Positions 7,728 through 16,732 of a stretch of DNA of 64,000 nucleotides are shown here, piece after piece. This DNA comes from Anaerococcus lactolyticus ATCC 51172 (GTDB lineage Bacteria > Bacillota > Clostridia > Tissierellales > Peptoniphilaceae), in the NCBI RefSeq assembly GCF_000156575.1, contig NZ_GG666046.1, positions 92,648 to 156,647 of the forward strand, in the 5' to 3' direction. The notes beneath the pieces were generated by a model. The model worked only from the letters and a program-made list of their open reading frames with translations, had not been told where the DNA came from and ran no database searches. Position 1 is the first letter of the stretch, and every line of letters starts with the position of its first letter. Made by a program: the position numbers and the translations under genes.

Positions 7728-9680
7728 ATGACAGATAGAAAACCTTATTATATTACAACACCAATATATTATCCAAACTCCAATTTACATATAGGAAATA
7801 CCTATACTTCAATAATTGCAGATGTTTTAAAAAGATATAAGACCCTTTTAGGTTACGAGGCCTACCTTGTAACAGGTACTGACGAGCATGGTCAAAAGAT
7901 TATGGAATCTGCTCATGCCCATGGCAAGGAGCCTCAAGAATTTGTAGACAAAATCGCAGCTGAGACCATCAAATTATGGGAAAAGCTTGATATTAACTAC
8001 GATACCTTTATAAGATCAACAGGTAAACAACACGAAAAAGACGTAGTAGATATTTTCAACAAACTCTATGAGCAAGGCGATATTTATAAGGGAGAATACA
8101 AGGGATATTACTGCACACCTTGTGAAACTTTTTGGACTGAAAGCCAGTTAGAAGACGGCAAGTGCCCTGATTGTGGCAGGGACGTTAATTACCAAGAAGA
8201 GGAAACTTATTTCTTTAGATTATCCAAATATGCAGATAAACTCAAAGAATTATTCAAAGACCACCCAGAATTTCTTGAGCCTGCCTTTAGGCAAAAGGAA
8301 ATGCTTAATAACTTTATAAACAAGGGACTTGAAGACCTTTCTGTAACCAGGACTTCCTTTGACTGGGGAGTTGACGTGCCATTTGATAATAAGCACGTTG
8401 TTTATGTGTGGATTGACGCCCTTTCTTGCTACCTTTCAGCCATTGGCTATGGGGATGATAAGGAGAAATTTGAAAGATATTGGCCAGCTTCCGTTCATTT
8501 AATCGGTAAGGATATAGTGAGATTTCACACTATAATTTGGCCAGCACTTTTGATGGCCCTTGACCTTCCACTTCCAGAAAAAGTTTTTGCCCACGGTTGG
8601 ATTTTGTTTGAAAACGACAAGATGAGTAAGTCAAAGGGTAATATCATGTATCCAGAGCCACTTGTAGAACTTTACGGCAACGACGCCCTTAAGTATTTCA
8701 TGCTTAGGGAATTTAACTTTGGTTCTGATGGGGACTTTTCTTCAAAGAAATTTATGGATAGGTATAACTCAGATCTTGTAAATGACCTTGGTAACCTTGT
8801 TTCAAGAACAACATCAATGATTTCAAAATACAACGGTGGAGTGATTGAAAAGGGCACTGAAGAAGGCAAATTTGACGACGAATTAATCGCTCTTGCTAAA
8901 GAAACCTACACAAGATTTACAGACTTAATGGATTCTTTCAAATTCAACGAAGCTTTAGAAACAATTTGGAAATTAATTCGTCGTGCTAATAAGTATGTAG
9001 ATGAAACTGAGCCATGGATTTTAGGTCGTGATGAGGCAAATCTTCCAAGATTAAACAGGGTTTTATACAACCTTGCAGAGACTTTGAGGATTGTTGCTCA
9101 ATTAATAGAGCCAACCATGAAGGATACTACAAAATTAATCTTAGAAAAACTCGGCACAGACAACAAGGGCTTTGAATCTGCCAAGGAATTTGGTCTTCTA
9201 GAAGAAGGTGCCAAAGTTTCTAAGGGCAAAAACCTCTTTGATAGGCTAGATGTAGAGGAAGAATTAGTAAAACTTCATGAAAAAAATAATGCCCTAATCC
9301 ACGAAAGACTTGCTGATAAAAAAGAAGAAGAACCAGCAGTAGAAGAGGAAGTAAAACCAGAAATTACCTACGAAGACTTCACAAAACTAGACTTAGTTGT
9401 AGGAAAAATTATCGAAGCCAATGACCATCCAAATGCTGATAAGCTTTTAGTTTTCAAGGTTGATATCGGATCTGAAGTAAGAACAATTGTATCAGGCATC
9501 AAAAAATGGTACAAGGCAGAAGATTTAATCGGCAAAAATGTAATCGTGGTTAAAAATCTCGCGCCAAGAAAGATGAGAGGAATCGAATCTCAAGGCATGC
9601 TTCTTGCAGCAGATTTTGGTGAAGACTTGACCATGCTTTCAACACTTGCGGACATCAAACCAGGAAGTAAGGTTTCTTAA
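7728..9680 (+). CDS. metG: methionyl-tRNA synthetase
   Basis: 650 residues. It charges initiator and elongator tRNA-Met. The class I signature HIGN is at 21-24 and KMSKS at 298-302. A zinc knuckle is formed by C129, C132, C146 and C149 (single-zinc type). The C terminus, about residues 545-650, is an EMAP/Trbp111-type tRNA-binding domain (YEDFTKLDLVVGKI onward), linked by an acidic EEEPAVEEE segment. The start follows AAAGGA with good spacing. It heads an operon with tatD, rnmV and rsmA, a common arrangement in Firmicutes; the tatD start overlaps the stop codon. Confidence 0.97.
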   Translation: MTDRKPYYITTPIYYPNSNLHIGNTYTSIIADVLKRYKTLLGYEAYLVTGTDEHGQKIMESAHAHGKEPQEFVDKIAAETIKLWEKLDINYDTFIRSTGKQHEKDVVDIFNKLYEQGDIYKGEYKGYYCTPCETFWTESQLEDGKCPDCGRDVNYQEEETYFFRLSKYADKLKELFKDHPEFLEPAFRQKEMLNNFINKGLEDLSVTRTSFDWGVDVPFDNKHVVYVWIDALSCYLSAIGYGDDKEKFERYWPASVHLIGKDIVRFHTIIWPALLMALDLPLPEKVFAHGWILFENDKMSKSKGNIMYPEPLVELYGNDALKYFMLREFNFGSDGDFSSKKFMDRYNSDLVNDLGNLVSRTTSMISKYNGGVIEKGTEEGKFDDELIALAKETYTRFTDLMDSFKFNEALETIWKLIRRANKYVDETEPWILGRDEANLPRLNRVLYNLAETLRIVAQLIEPTMKDTTKLILEKLGTDNKGFESAKEFGLLEEGAKVSKGKNLFDRLDVEEELVKLHEKNNALIHERLADKKEEEPAVEEEVKPEITYEDFTKLDLVVGKIIEANDHPNADKLLVFKVDIGSEVRTIVSGIKKWYKAEDLIGKNVIVVKNLAPRKMRGIESQGMLLAADFGEDLTMLSTLADIKPGSKVS

Positions 9681-10435
9681 TGAATTTGATTGATTCACAC
9701 GCCCATTTAACAAGCGAAGAATTTAACGAAGACAGGCTCTTTATAATAAGAGACCTGTCTAATTTCTCTATAGAAGCTGTAATTAATCCGGGGGTTAATC
9801 TCGCAAATTCAAGGGAAAATGTAAGGCTTGCAAAGGAATTTAAAAATTTCTATGCCCAGGTAGGCATCCACCCATCAGACGTGGAGGAAATGGGAGAAAA
9901 CGACCTCGCTGAGATTGAAAAACTCGCAAAAGATGCTGTAGCAATCGGGGAGATTGGTCTTGATTATTACTGGACTACAGAAACCAAGGACTTACAGAAA
10001 AAAGTTTTCATTGCCCAGCTTGATATGGCAAGGAAACTTGCGAAACCAGTTGTAATCCACAATAGGGAAGCAACTGAAGATATAATGGAGATTTTATCAA
10101 ATTATAAGGACTTAAAGGTTCAAATCCATTGCTTTTCGACAGATGAAGAAACTTTAAAAACCTTTATGGATTGGGGTTTTTATATTTCAATCGGAGGGGT
10201 TGTGACCTACAACACTGGCCTAAACGAAAAGCAGGCAGCAGCCCTTGTTCCTATAGAAAGACTCATGCTTGAAACAGACAGTCCCTACCTTACTCCTGAG
10301 CCTTATAGGGGCCTTAGAAATGATCCTAGAAAAATTATAGAAGTGGCAAGAAAAATTGCGGAAATAAGGGGAATGAAATTGTCAAAAGTTGCTAAGTGGA
10401 CAAGCAAAAATGCCAGGGAGTTTTTTGACCTATGA
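9680..10435 (+). CDS. tatD: TatD-family metal-dependent nuclease/hydrolase
   Basis: 251 residues of the amidohydrolase-type TIM barrel. The metal ligands are visible: DSHAHL (5-10), the glutamate in GEIGLDYY, the histidines in VVIHNRE and IHCFS, and the late aspartate in LETDSPYLTPEP. TatD proteins act as 3'-5' exonucleases on DNA/RNA ends or related hydrolases. The ATG shares bases with the metG stop (TAATG), and the 3' end overlaps rnmV by four bases, showing tight translational coupling within the metG operon. Confidence 0.93.
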   Translation: MNLIDSHAHLTSEEFNEDRLFIIRDLSNFSIEAVINPGVNLANSRENVRLAKEFKNFYAQVGIHPSDVEEMGENDLAEIEKLAKDAVAIGEIGLDYYWTTETKDLQKKVFIAQLDMARKLAKPVVIHNREATEDIMEILSNYKDLKVQIHCFSTDEETLKTFMDWGFYISIGGVVTYNTGLNEKQAAALVPIERLMLETDSPYLTPEPYRGLRNDPRKIIEVARKIAEIRGMKLSKVAKWTSKNAREFFDL

Positions 10436-10962
10436 TAAAAGAGACAATTGTAGTTGAAGGAAAAGATGACATAGCCAATGTCAAAAGGGCAGTAGATTGC
10501 GAAATGATTGCCACAAATGGCCTAGCCTTTGGAGATAACCTTATAAAAAGGCTTGAAGAAATAAATGCTAGGTGTGGAATAATAATCCTAACCGACCCCG
10601 ATTATGCAGGAAAAAGAATTAGGGCAAGGATTGCTCGTCACATCCCGACTGCCAAACACGCCTACATCGACAGGAAAAAAGCCATCAAAAAGGGCGACCT
10701 GGGCGTTGAAAATGCAGAACCAGAGGTAATTATAGATGCCCTAAAAAGGGCTAAGGCAGAAGAAACTACTCGCAGGGAAGAATTTAGCATGGCAGACTTG
10801 GTTGGAAATGGTCTTTCAATCGGGGATGGTGCTAGAGAAAAAAGAGCTAAGCTTGGAGAAATATTGGGGATTGGATATTATAATTCCAAGGGACTTTTGG
10901 CAAAGCTAAATTCCTTTGGGGTAAGCCGTGAAGAATTTGAAAGGGCGGTAGAAAGCTTATGA
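10432..10962 (+). CDS. rnmV: ribonuclease M5
   Basis: 176 residues, the usual size. RNase M5 makes the final maturation cuts of 5S rRNA. The TOPRIM domain is evident: VVEGKDD (7-13) gives the catalytic glutamate and ILTDPDYAG carries the two aspartates, followed by ARHIPTAKHAYI. The C-terminal half (MADLVGNGLSIGDGA onward) is the M5-specific part. Start and end overlap tatD and rsmA by four bases each. Pairing with rsmA joins two rRNA maturation steps in a single transcript. Confidence 0.95.
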   Translation: MIKETIVVEGKDDIANVKRAVDCEMIATNGLAFGDNLIKRLEEINARCGIIILTDPDYAGKRIRARIARHIPTAKHAYIDRKKAIKKGDLGVENAEPEVIIDALKRAKAEETTRREEFSMADLVGNGLSIGDGAREKRAKLGEILGIGYYNSKGLLAKLNSFGVSREEFERAVESL

Positions 10963-11801
10963 GAAAATTATATTCACCAAAGGTGGTAAAGGACATAATC
11001 GACCTCTATGGCTTTAGGTTTTCCAAATCTTTGGGCCAAAACTTTTTGATTGACAAAAATTTTGTTGATAAAATCGTAGAAGGCGCTGATATAGCCGGCA
11101 AAAACGTGATTGAAGTAGGTCCAGGCATTGGAACAATTTCTTATGAAATGGCAAAGACTTGTAAAAAGCTCGTCCTAATTGAAATTGATTCAAGTCTTAT
11201 TCCGATTTTGGAAGAAAATATGTCCGACTTTGATAATGTCACAATCATCCACCAAGACATTTTAAAAACTGACCTAAAAAAGATTCAAGACGAATATTTT
11301 GGAGGGGAGGCTTTTGACTTTGTATCAAACCTTCCATATTATATAACAACACCAATTATCGAAAAAATCTTTGAAGAAGACCTTGATTGCCACTCCATGA
11401 CTATCATGGTCCAAAAAGAAGTGGCAGATAGGATGCTCGCCACAGAAAAAGACAAGGACTATTCGTCTTTGTCTGTCTTTGTGAAATATTATTCTGAGGC
11501 TAGGCTTTTAACCAAGGTTCCAAAATCAGTTTTCATGCCTCAACCAAAGATAGATTCATCTGTCCTAAGACTTGATTTGAGGATTTATGATGAAAAAGTA
11601 AATAAGGAAAGGCTTTTTGCCCTAGTTAAGGCGGGCTTCTTAAAAAGACGCAAGACCATCCTAAATTCCCTATCGGCTGTAGCTGAAAAAGATGACCTCA
11701 AAAAAGTTTTTGAGATTTTAAATTTAAAGGAAAATCTCAGGGCAGAAAATCTTTCTCTTGATGATTATATAAAAATTGTAAATGAATTAGAAAATTGTTA
11801 G
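10959..11801 (+). CDS. rsmA: 16S rRNA (adenine1518-N6/adenine1519-N6) dimethyltransferase
   Basis: 280 residues. It dimethylates two adjacent adenines in helix 45 of 16S rRNA using S-adenosylmethionine. Visible motifs are SLGQNFLID, the SAM-binding VIEVGPGIGTIS, and the catalytic NLPYYITTPI. The C-terminal helical domain ends normally. Last gene of the metG operon. The stop codon lies 15 bases inside the 3' end of the convergent gene on the other strand, so the two messages overlap tail to tail. Confidence 0.96.
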   Translation: MRKLYSPKVVKDIIDLYGFRFSKSLGQNFLIDKNFVDKIVEGADIAGKNVIEVGPGIGTISYEMAKTCKKLVLIEIDSSLIPILEENMSDFDNVTIIHQDILKTDLKKIQDEYFGGEAFDFVSNLPYYITTPIIEKIFEEDLDCHSMTIMVQKEVADRMLATEKDKDYSSLSVFVKYYSEARLLTKVPKSVFMPQPKIDSSVLRLDLRIYDEKVNKERLFALVKAGFLKRRKTILNSLSAVAEKDDLKKVFEILNLKENLRAENLSLDDYIKIVNELENC

Positions 11802-12086
11802 CCTGGAAGGGTCATAGAGTTTTTTATCTATGATCTCTTCTAGGCTTTTTTCTTTGATTTTTATTATATCTAGAGATTCGAGCAGGGTCTTCCTGTCATC
11901 AAATTCAGCAAGGAAAGTATTGGTATACTCGCCTTTTTGATTGGTAGAAAAAAACCAGGCACTTTCGTTATTTTCATCTGTCCAGTTATTGACAGAACAA
12001 AATACACCATTATAGACAAATTCAATTTCATGGCCTATTTCTAGTAGATTTTTAAGGTGCTTATAGGAAAAATTTTGATTTTTCAT
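11787..12086 (-). CDS. small protein of unknown function
   Basis: 99 residues if translation starts at the ATG at 12086, which has GGAGG five bases upstream; an in-frame ATG eight codons earlier lacks a ribosome site. The protein is soluble-looking, with a tryptophan-containing segment (VNNWTDENNESAWFF) and an acidic/lysine-rich C-terminal half. I recognise no family. It converges on rsmA with a 15-base overlap and has no partner gene on its strand. Confidence 0.65.
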   Translation of the reverse strand: MKNQNFSYKHLKNLLEIGHEIEFVYNGVFCSVNNWTDENNESAWFFSTNQKGEYTNTFLAEFDDRKTLLESLDIIKIKEKSLEEIIDKKLYDPSRLTIF

Positions 12087-12213
12087 GACTCCTCCTTGTT
12101 TATAAGTCAAATTTTGGGGTATACTTCTAATTGAGACTTGGGTCTTACTTTTATTTTATACTAATTTTATTTTTTGGGTATATATAAAATAGAGAAATAG
12201 AAAGAGGGTTATT

Positions 12214-12441
12214 ATGCACGATATTACAATTTACACATCAAACACTTGCGTATTTTGCAAGGCGGCTAAACAATATTTCAAGGAAAATAATATTGAATAC
12301 AAAGAAAGAAATATTGACGAAGACAAGGAAGCTGTCAACTACCTAATCGAAAAGGGTTATAGGGGAGTGCCTGTAATTAACATCGACGGCGAAGATATTG
12401 TTGGTTTTGACAAAAAAGTTATAGAAGAAAAATTGAAATAA
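12214..12441 (+). CDS. glutaredoxin-like/NrdH-like redox protein
   Basis: 75 residues with a complete small glutaredoxin fold. The redox motif CVFC is at 12-15 (close to the CxxC of NrdH and clostridial glutaredoxin-like proteins), cis-proline at GVPV (51-54) and a GFDKK end. It should reduce disulfides using thioredoxin reductase or glutathione-independent donors. It is monocistronic, with ribosome site AGAGGG and a terminator directly after. No ribonucleotide reductase gene is nearby, so an NrdH role is not supported by context. Confidence 0.88.
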   Translation: MHDITIYTSNTCVFCKAAKQYFKENNIEYKERNIDEDKEAVNYLIEKGYRGVPVINIDGEDIVGFDKKVIEEKLK

Positions 12442-12442
12442 A

Positions 12443-12472
12443 GTAGACCTGCTATGCTAGCAGGTCTTTTAG
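12443..12472. terminator. terminator after glutaredoxin gene
   Basis: AGACCTGCTATGCTAGCAGGTC forms a stem-loop followed by TTTTAGG; it also lies beyond the 3' end of the convergent DUF2971 gene. Confidence 0.75.
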
Positions 12473-12486
12473 GTTGGAAATTTTTA

Positions 12487-14493
12487 TTATCTGTATTTGA
12501 TCTTGGAATTTACAGTTTCTATGTCCTTGCCAAGGCAGTATTTGATGTAAGGAACGAGATAGTCCTTGTCGATTGCCTTTGGACCAAAGATGAGCCTTTG
12601 GTACCTTAGTTCATAGTCTGTAAGATAGGTGCCCAAGAATGGGAGTGGGAAATTTGGGTTGTGGTATTTTATTTCCTTGAAATGATCGCGAGATTCGTCT
12701 TCATCAAGGTCAACAACTATCCTGTACTCTCCTTCATAGGCATAGGAATCTTTTTTGAAATAGTATGAAATCTTATCGAGTTTTAAGAAAATTTCGTTGT
12801 TGAAACTTCTCAAGAGTTGGCTTTTATTTGTTGAATCCTTATTTAAGGTTTCAGAAATTTTTTCTAAGTAGGCCTTGTAATCCACCTTTAGCTTCTTAAG
12901 AAGACCATTTATTTCATCAGATTTTTGGTTATAGTTAATGGCCTTGTCACCTATATAAAAGACCTTGACCAATTTGATTTTTTTATCATTTATAATCGAT
13001 TTTATAAATTCTTTTGAAAATTCAAGAAAAACTCCCTTGGTATCATCTGCGTATTGTTTCCACATAGGGAGGCTGTCAGCCATATTGGATGCAGATAGGA
13101 GGTAGATTTTGTTGTTGCCGTAGTTGTTTAGGTTGATATAATCTTCGTTGCCATCATTTAAATATTCAAAGACTGCCTTGCCCTCCATAGGATCGTTCAT
13201 CATCCTTGCATTGGTAAGTCTTAGCTTGTTTCTATAGATTTGATCTATTTCTTCAATATCACCGTCAATAAGGTAGCCTAGGATATCGAGGGAAGTGTAG
13301 TGGCCAATTGAAATCCTATTTTCAGCATCCTTAAGTTTTTCGTAGTCAGAAGGTTTTACTGTCAAAAGTTCTACAATCCTGTCTATATCATAAGAAATAG
13401 CCTCCTCGTATCGTCTTAAATTATCTTCATCTTGAGGCAAAATCCTATAAAAATTATTAAGTTTTTCAAAAATATTTAGGCTATCCCTAAATTCATACTC
13501 TAAAGAAGTCAGGTAGGACTTATAAAAATTTTTGCTCTTTGCTTCACCATTAAAATCAAGATTGCCAAGAGCTTCAAGGGCCTGGGCTATGAATTCGTAT
13601 ATGATATTTAGGTCTGGATATTTTTTTAATTTTTTATTTATAAGGGCGAAGATTTCAAAAATTTTATCGGTCATCTTAAAATCATTTAGGACATTGGCAA
13701 TTTTTAGGAAGGAAAGGTTGAAACCATCAAATTCCCTAAGAAGTGAGTCCTTGATTATGGTGTGGTAGCCCATATTTTTGTTTTCAAAATAGTCGCTATC
13801 TTTTAAGATTAGGTCATTTAAGTCTGTTAGGACTTGCCTGGTATTTTCTTTTCCCAAGGCCTTTAACATATTTAAGTAGTAGGAAGGACTTGAAAAGACA
13901 GTGATGTAGGTCTTTAATTTTTTAATTTCTCCGTAATCAACTGATATAAGCCCAGAGCTTTCCTTAAAATCTTCCTTTAATAAGTTATAGGACTTGTATT
14001 TGAGGTTGGCTATCTTTCTTGTATCTTCAAAACTTTCTTCTTCCTTATATAATTTGACATCGCCAAGCCTTAGCTTGCCGGTAATCTTATCTCCTTTTAG
14101 GTAGGAGACGCGAAACTTGGTTTTAAATTTGTAGTCAATATCCTTACTCATTTTTAAAAGCAAGTTGTCCTTGTATTTTATTTTTAACTTATTAAGCCTA
14201 GCCTTATCTTCATAGAAGGTATAGGATATTCCATTTTCGAGTGATTTTTCCCTTATAGTTAGGTCAGATTGGCCGACAAAGGAAATAAATTCAGTGATTT
14301 TAAAAATAGAAATCCCATCTAAGTCTTTAAAAAATCTGGATCTTAATTGGTTTTCCCCTAGGATTTTTCTTAGGAAGTTTTCGTCATAGGAGTATGCCTT
14401 GGCATATATTACTTCCTTGTTTATTTTATTTTCCTTGATATATTCCGCATCGTCTTTAAAAAGATCGACTAGGACTTTGCTTATATTTTCCAT
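12487..14493 (-). CDS. DUF2971-domain protein with long unknown N-terminal region
   Basis: 668 residues. The C-terminal third (about residues 395-640) carries DUF2971 hallmarks: GHYTSLDILGYL, the LTNARMMNDPMEG motif (cf. NDPxE), SASNMADSLPMWKQYAD (cf. SxxxxxxxMWxxY) and TKGVFLEFS, then YEGEYRIVVD and LIFGPKA. DUF2971 has no agreed biochemical role. The first ~390 residues are charged and look largely helical, without an obvious motif. There are no membrane segments. The ATG follows GGAGCTAAG. No toxin-antitoxin partner or transposase adjoins it. A function should not be assigned. Confidence 0.8.
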   Translation of the reverse strand: MENISKVLVDLFKDDAEYIKENKINKEVIYAKAYSYDENFLRKILGENQLRSRFFKDLDGISIFKITEFISFVGQSDLTIREKSLENGISYTFYEDKARLNKLKIKYKDNLLLKMSKDIDYKFKTKFRVSYLKGDKITGKLRLGDVKLYKEEESFEDTRKIANLKYKSYNLLKEDFKESSGLISVDYGEIKKLKTYITVFSSPSYYLNMLKALGKENTRQVLTDLNDLILKDSDYFENKNMGYHTIIKDSLLREFDGFNLSFLKIANVLNDFKMTDKIFEIFALINKKLKKYPDLNIIYEFIAQALEALGNLDFNGEAKSKNFYKSYLTSLEYEFRDSLNIFEKLNNFYRILPQDEDNLRRYEEAISYDIDRIVELLTVKPSDYEKLKDAENRISIGHYTSLDILGYLIDGDIEEIDQIYRNKLRLTNARMMNDPMEGKAVFEYLNDGNEDYINLNNYGNNKIYLLSASNMADSLPMWKQYADDTKGVFLEFSKEFIKSIINDKKIKLVKVFYIGDKAINYNQKSDEINGLLKKLKVDYKAYLEKISETLNKDSTNKSQLLRSFNNEIFLKLDKISYYFKKDSYAYEGEYRIVVDLDEDESRDHFKEIKYHNPNFPLPFLGTYLTDYELRYQRLIFGPKAIDKDYLVPYIKYCLGKDIETVNSKIKYR

Positions 14494-14540
14494 CTTAGCT
14501 CCGTTCTACTATTACTATACAACAAAATAAAAAAATAATA

Positions 14541-14560
14541 AAAAAAGCCCGGCTGGGCTT
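14541..14560 (-). terminator. terminator of membrane-protein gene
   Basis: On the minus strand AGCCCAGCCGGGCT followed by TTTTTT, overlapping the end of the 280-residue membrane protein gene and separating it from the DUF2971 gene. Confidence 0.75.
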
Positions 14561-15401
14561 AGTAAATATCAATTGACTGGACGGTGCCATTATGGGCGTT
14601 TAGTCTAACGGTGTGTCCGTCACTTGTTTTTAGGTAGTAGATTTTAATTGAGGCTGTCTTGTTGTTTTTGTCTTCTATGAGCTCTTTAGGGAAGGCTTTT
14701 TTAATATCATAGATAGAATCTTCTAGCTTAATTCCCATAATCTCAAAGTCTCTATTGTTATTTATGACAGAAGCGGTTAGCTCTTTTATTGGAGCGTTCT
14801 CGATTTTTTCTTTGTCTTCACTAAGGTCATAGATGGCTTCTAGGAGATAAAACTCCCTGTAGACTTCATTGTTAATCCCGTCTGTAAACCAGGTTGGTTT
14901 GGGATCAAAAGAATCCCCAACCCTTGAGATGGTTGCAACGATATGGTTATCTTTTTCTTTTAAATCATAAGTAAAACCATGTTTGGTAAAATCTTTAAGG
15001 CTAAGAGGAAATTTATAAAGTTCTCCTTCTATAATGAAGGACGCATCTCTCTTAAATTTTGTGGAATAGCCCTTATCTGGTGTTGTGGTTTCATAGGGAT
15101 TTTTTGTAGGCTCCAAGGCTTTTTCTGTTGTAAGCAAGATTGGATAGGCAAGGGCCATAATCAAATTTAAGATGCCAATAAGGAGGATGCCGTTTCTAAA
15201 ATTTTTATTAACCCCATCTACGATGGCAAGGATGGCACCTAGGGTGCCAAGGATGGCGCAGAGAATGCAGGCTAATTTGAGGGGCCTATCAAAACCCAAA
15301 AAATTTATATATGAATATCTAAAGATAAAACAAAGGGCAAGGACGCTAAGGCCTATTAGCAAGGAGCCTATATAAAATTTTTTCTTATCAATATATCTCA
15401 T
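14559..15401 (-). CDS. membrane protein with C-terminal soluble domain, unknown function
   Basis: 280 residues. Three hydrophobic helices occupy about residues 9-95 (FYIGSLLIGLSVLALCFIF, then two more), followed by a ~180-residue soluble domain that would face outside. This domain has a first part with GELYKFPLSLKDF and a last part with DSIYDIKKAFPKE and YYLKTSDGHTVRLNAH, reminiscent of small repeat-type domains seen in Firmicute surface proteins, but I cannot name a family. The next gene on the strand is beyond a terminator, so it is probably transcribed alone. Confidence 0.7.
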   Translation of the reverse strand: MRYIDKKKFYIGSLLIGLSVLALCFIFRYSYINFLGFDRPLKLACILCAILGTLGAILAIVDGVNKNFRNGILLIGILNLIMALAYPILLTTEKALEPTKNPYETTTPDKGYSTKFKRDASFIIEGELYKFPLSLKDFTKHGFTYDLKEKDNHIVATISRVGDSFDPKPTWFTDGINNEVYREFYLLEAIYDLSEDKEKIENAPIKELTASVINNNRDFEIMGIKLEDSIYDIKKAFPKELIEDKNNKTASIKIYYLKTSDGHTVRLNAHNGTVQSIDIY

Positions 15402-15442
15402 TTGTTTTTCCTCTTGACTTCTGAAATCTTCACTATATTTTA

Positions 15443-15494
15443 CACTTACCTTAAAAAAATTACAAATACGTGATATAATTATAATAGGTAAGTG
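15443..15494 (+). promoter_or_regulatory. ilvA promoter flanked by inverted repeats
   Basis: A TATAAT (-10, about 15474-15479) is preceded at 17 bases by TTAAAA. ACTTACC upstream and GGTAAGT downstream form an inverted repeat around the promoter, a layout that could serve a repressor, or an RNA stem only if transcription began upstream. No protein can be assigned to it. Confidence 0.4.
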
Positions 15495-15547
15495 GGTGTA
15501 TTAAATTTCCTACTTAAATTTGTGCTTAATGAACTTAAGGGGGACAT

Positions 15548-16732
15548 ATGTTCGATTTTAAAAAAGCAAAAGAAAGAGTTGATGAGGTAATAAATCCTAC
15601 CCATTTAATTTATTCGGAGGTATTTTCAGATTCATCTAATAATAACGTATACATAAAACCAGAAAACCTTCAAAAAACTGGTTCTTTTAAGTTAAGGGGA
15701 GCCTACAATAAATTATCAAAACTTGATAAAGAGTCGGCTGATAAGGGAATTATCACAGCTTCTGCCGGCAACCACGCCCAAGGGGTAGCTTTTTCTGCTC
15801 AAAAACTTGGCATGAAGGCTGTTATTTGTATGCCAGAGCATACTCCGATGATTAAGGTGGATGGCACTTTAAAATACGGCGCTGAAGTAGTTTTGCATGG
15901 GGCAAGCTTTGATGAATGCAAAGACCACGCTCTAAAACTTGCCGAAGAAAAAGGCTATACCTTTATCCCTCCCTTTGATGACCTAGACGTTATCGAAGGC
16001 CAGGGCACAATCGGCCTTGAAATTGTAGAAGAGCTTAAGTATGTGGATTATGTTTTAGTGCCAGTTGGGGGTGGTGGTCTCATCTCAGGTGTGGCAAAAT
16101 GTTTGAAACAAATTTCACCTCTTATTAAGGTGATAGGCGTTGAGCCATATTCTGCAAGGAGTATGAAAGAAGCAGTGAAACTTGGCCATATTGTAACCCT
16201 TGAAGGGGTTGATACCATAGCTGATGGTACTGCTGTTGCCACAGTTGGCAAGCTAAATTATGAAATCTGCAAGGATAATGTTGACGACTGGATAACAGTA
16301 ACTGATGAAGAAATCCTTATGGCCTTTATAAAATTAATTGAAAAACATAAATTAATTGCAGAGCCATCTGGTATCCTACCATTAGCAGCTCTTGATAAGC
16401 TAAATTTCTTTAATAAAAACGTAGTTTGCGTAGTTTCTGGTGGAAATATCGACATGTCATTCATTTCTCAACTAATTGATAGGGGACTTTATGAAACAGG
16501 ACGTATCACAAGGATTGAAGTTGAGCTTCCAAATATACCAGGCAAACTCCAAGCACTCTTAACAGAAATTGCCGAAACCAAGGCCAATGTAATTTCAATC
16601 GAACACGATGGTTTCAAGGAAGCAAGCAGGTTTAAAAACATAAACGTTGAGCTAACTTTAGAAACAAATGGCAAGGATCATGCAAATAAAATTAGAGAAG
16701 TAATAGCCAAGAAGGGATATATAATACATTGA
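15548..16732 (+). CDS. ilvA: threonine ammonia-lyase (threonine dehydratase)
   Basis: 394 residues, PLP-dependent fold type II. It deaminates threonine to 2-oxobutanoate. The PLP lysine lies in KTGSFKLRGA (41-50); SAGNHAQGVA and the glycine-rich PVGGGGLISG loop bind cofactor phosphate. After residue ~325 an ACT domain (RIEVELPNIPGKLQALL) follows, as in the ~400-residue enzymes of the TdcB/short IlvA type. No other isoleucine genes are near, so a catabolic role is as likely as a biosynthetic one. GGGGGA precedes the ATG. The stop overlaps the next start (TTGA). Confidence 0.93.
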   Translation: MFDFKKAKERVDEVINPTHLIYSEVFSDSSNNNVYIKPENLQKTGSFKLRGAYNKLSKLDKESADKGIITASAGNHAQGVAFSAQKLGMKAVICMPEHTPMIKVDGTLKYGAEVVLHGASFDECKDHALKLAEEKGYTFIPPFDDLDVIEGQGTIGLEIVEELKYVDYVLVPVGGGGLISGVAKCLKQISPLIKVIGVEPYSARSMKEAVKLGHIVTLEGVDTIADGTAVATVGKLNYEICKDNVDDWITVTDEEILMAFIKLIEKHKLIAEPSGILPLAALDKLNFFNKNVVCVVSGGNIDMSFISQLIDRGLYETGRITRIEVELPNIPGKLQALLTEIAETKANVISIEHDGFKEASRFKNINVELTLETNGKDHANKIREVIAKKGYIIH

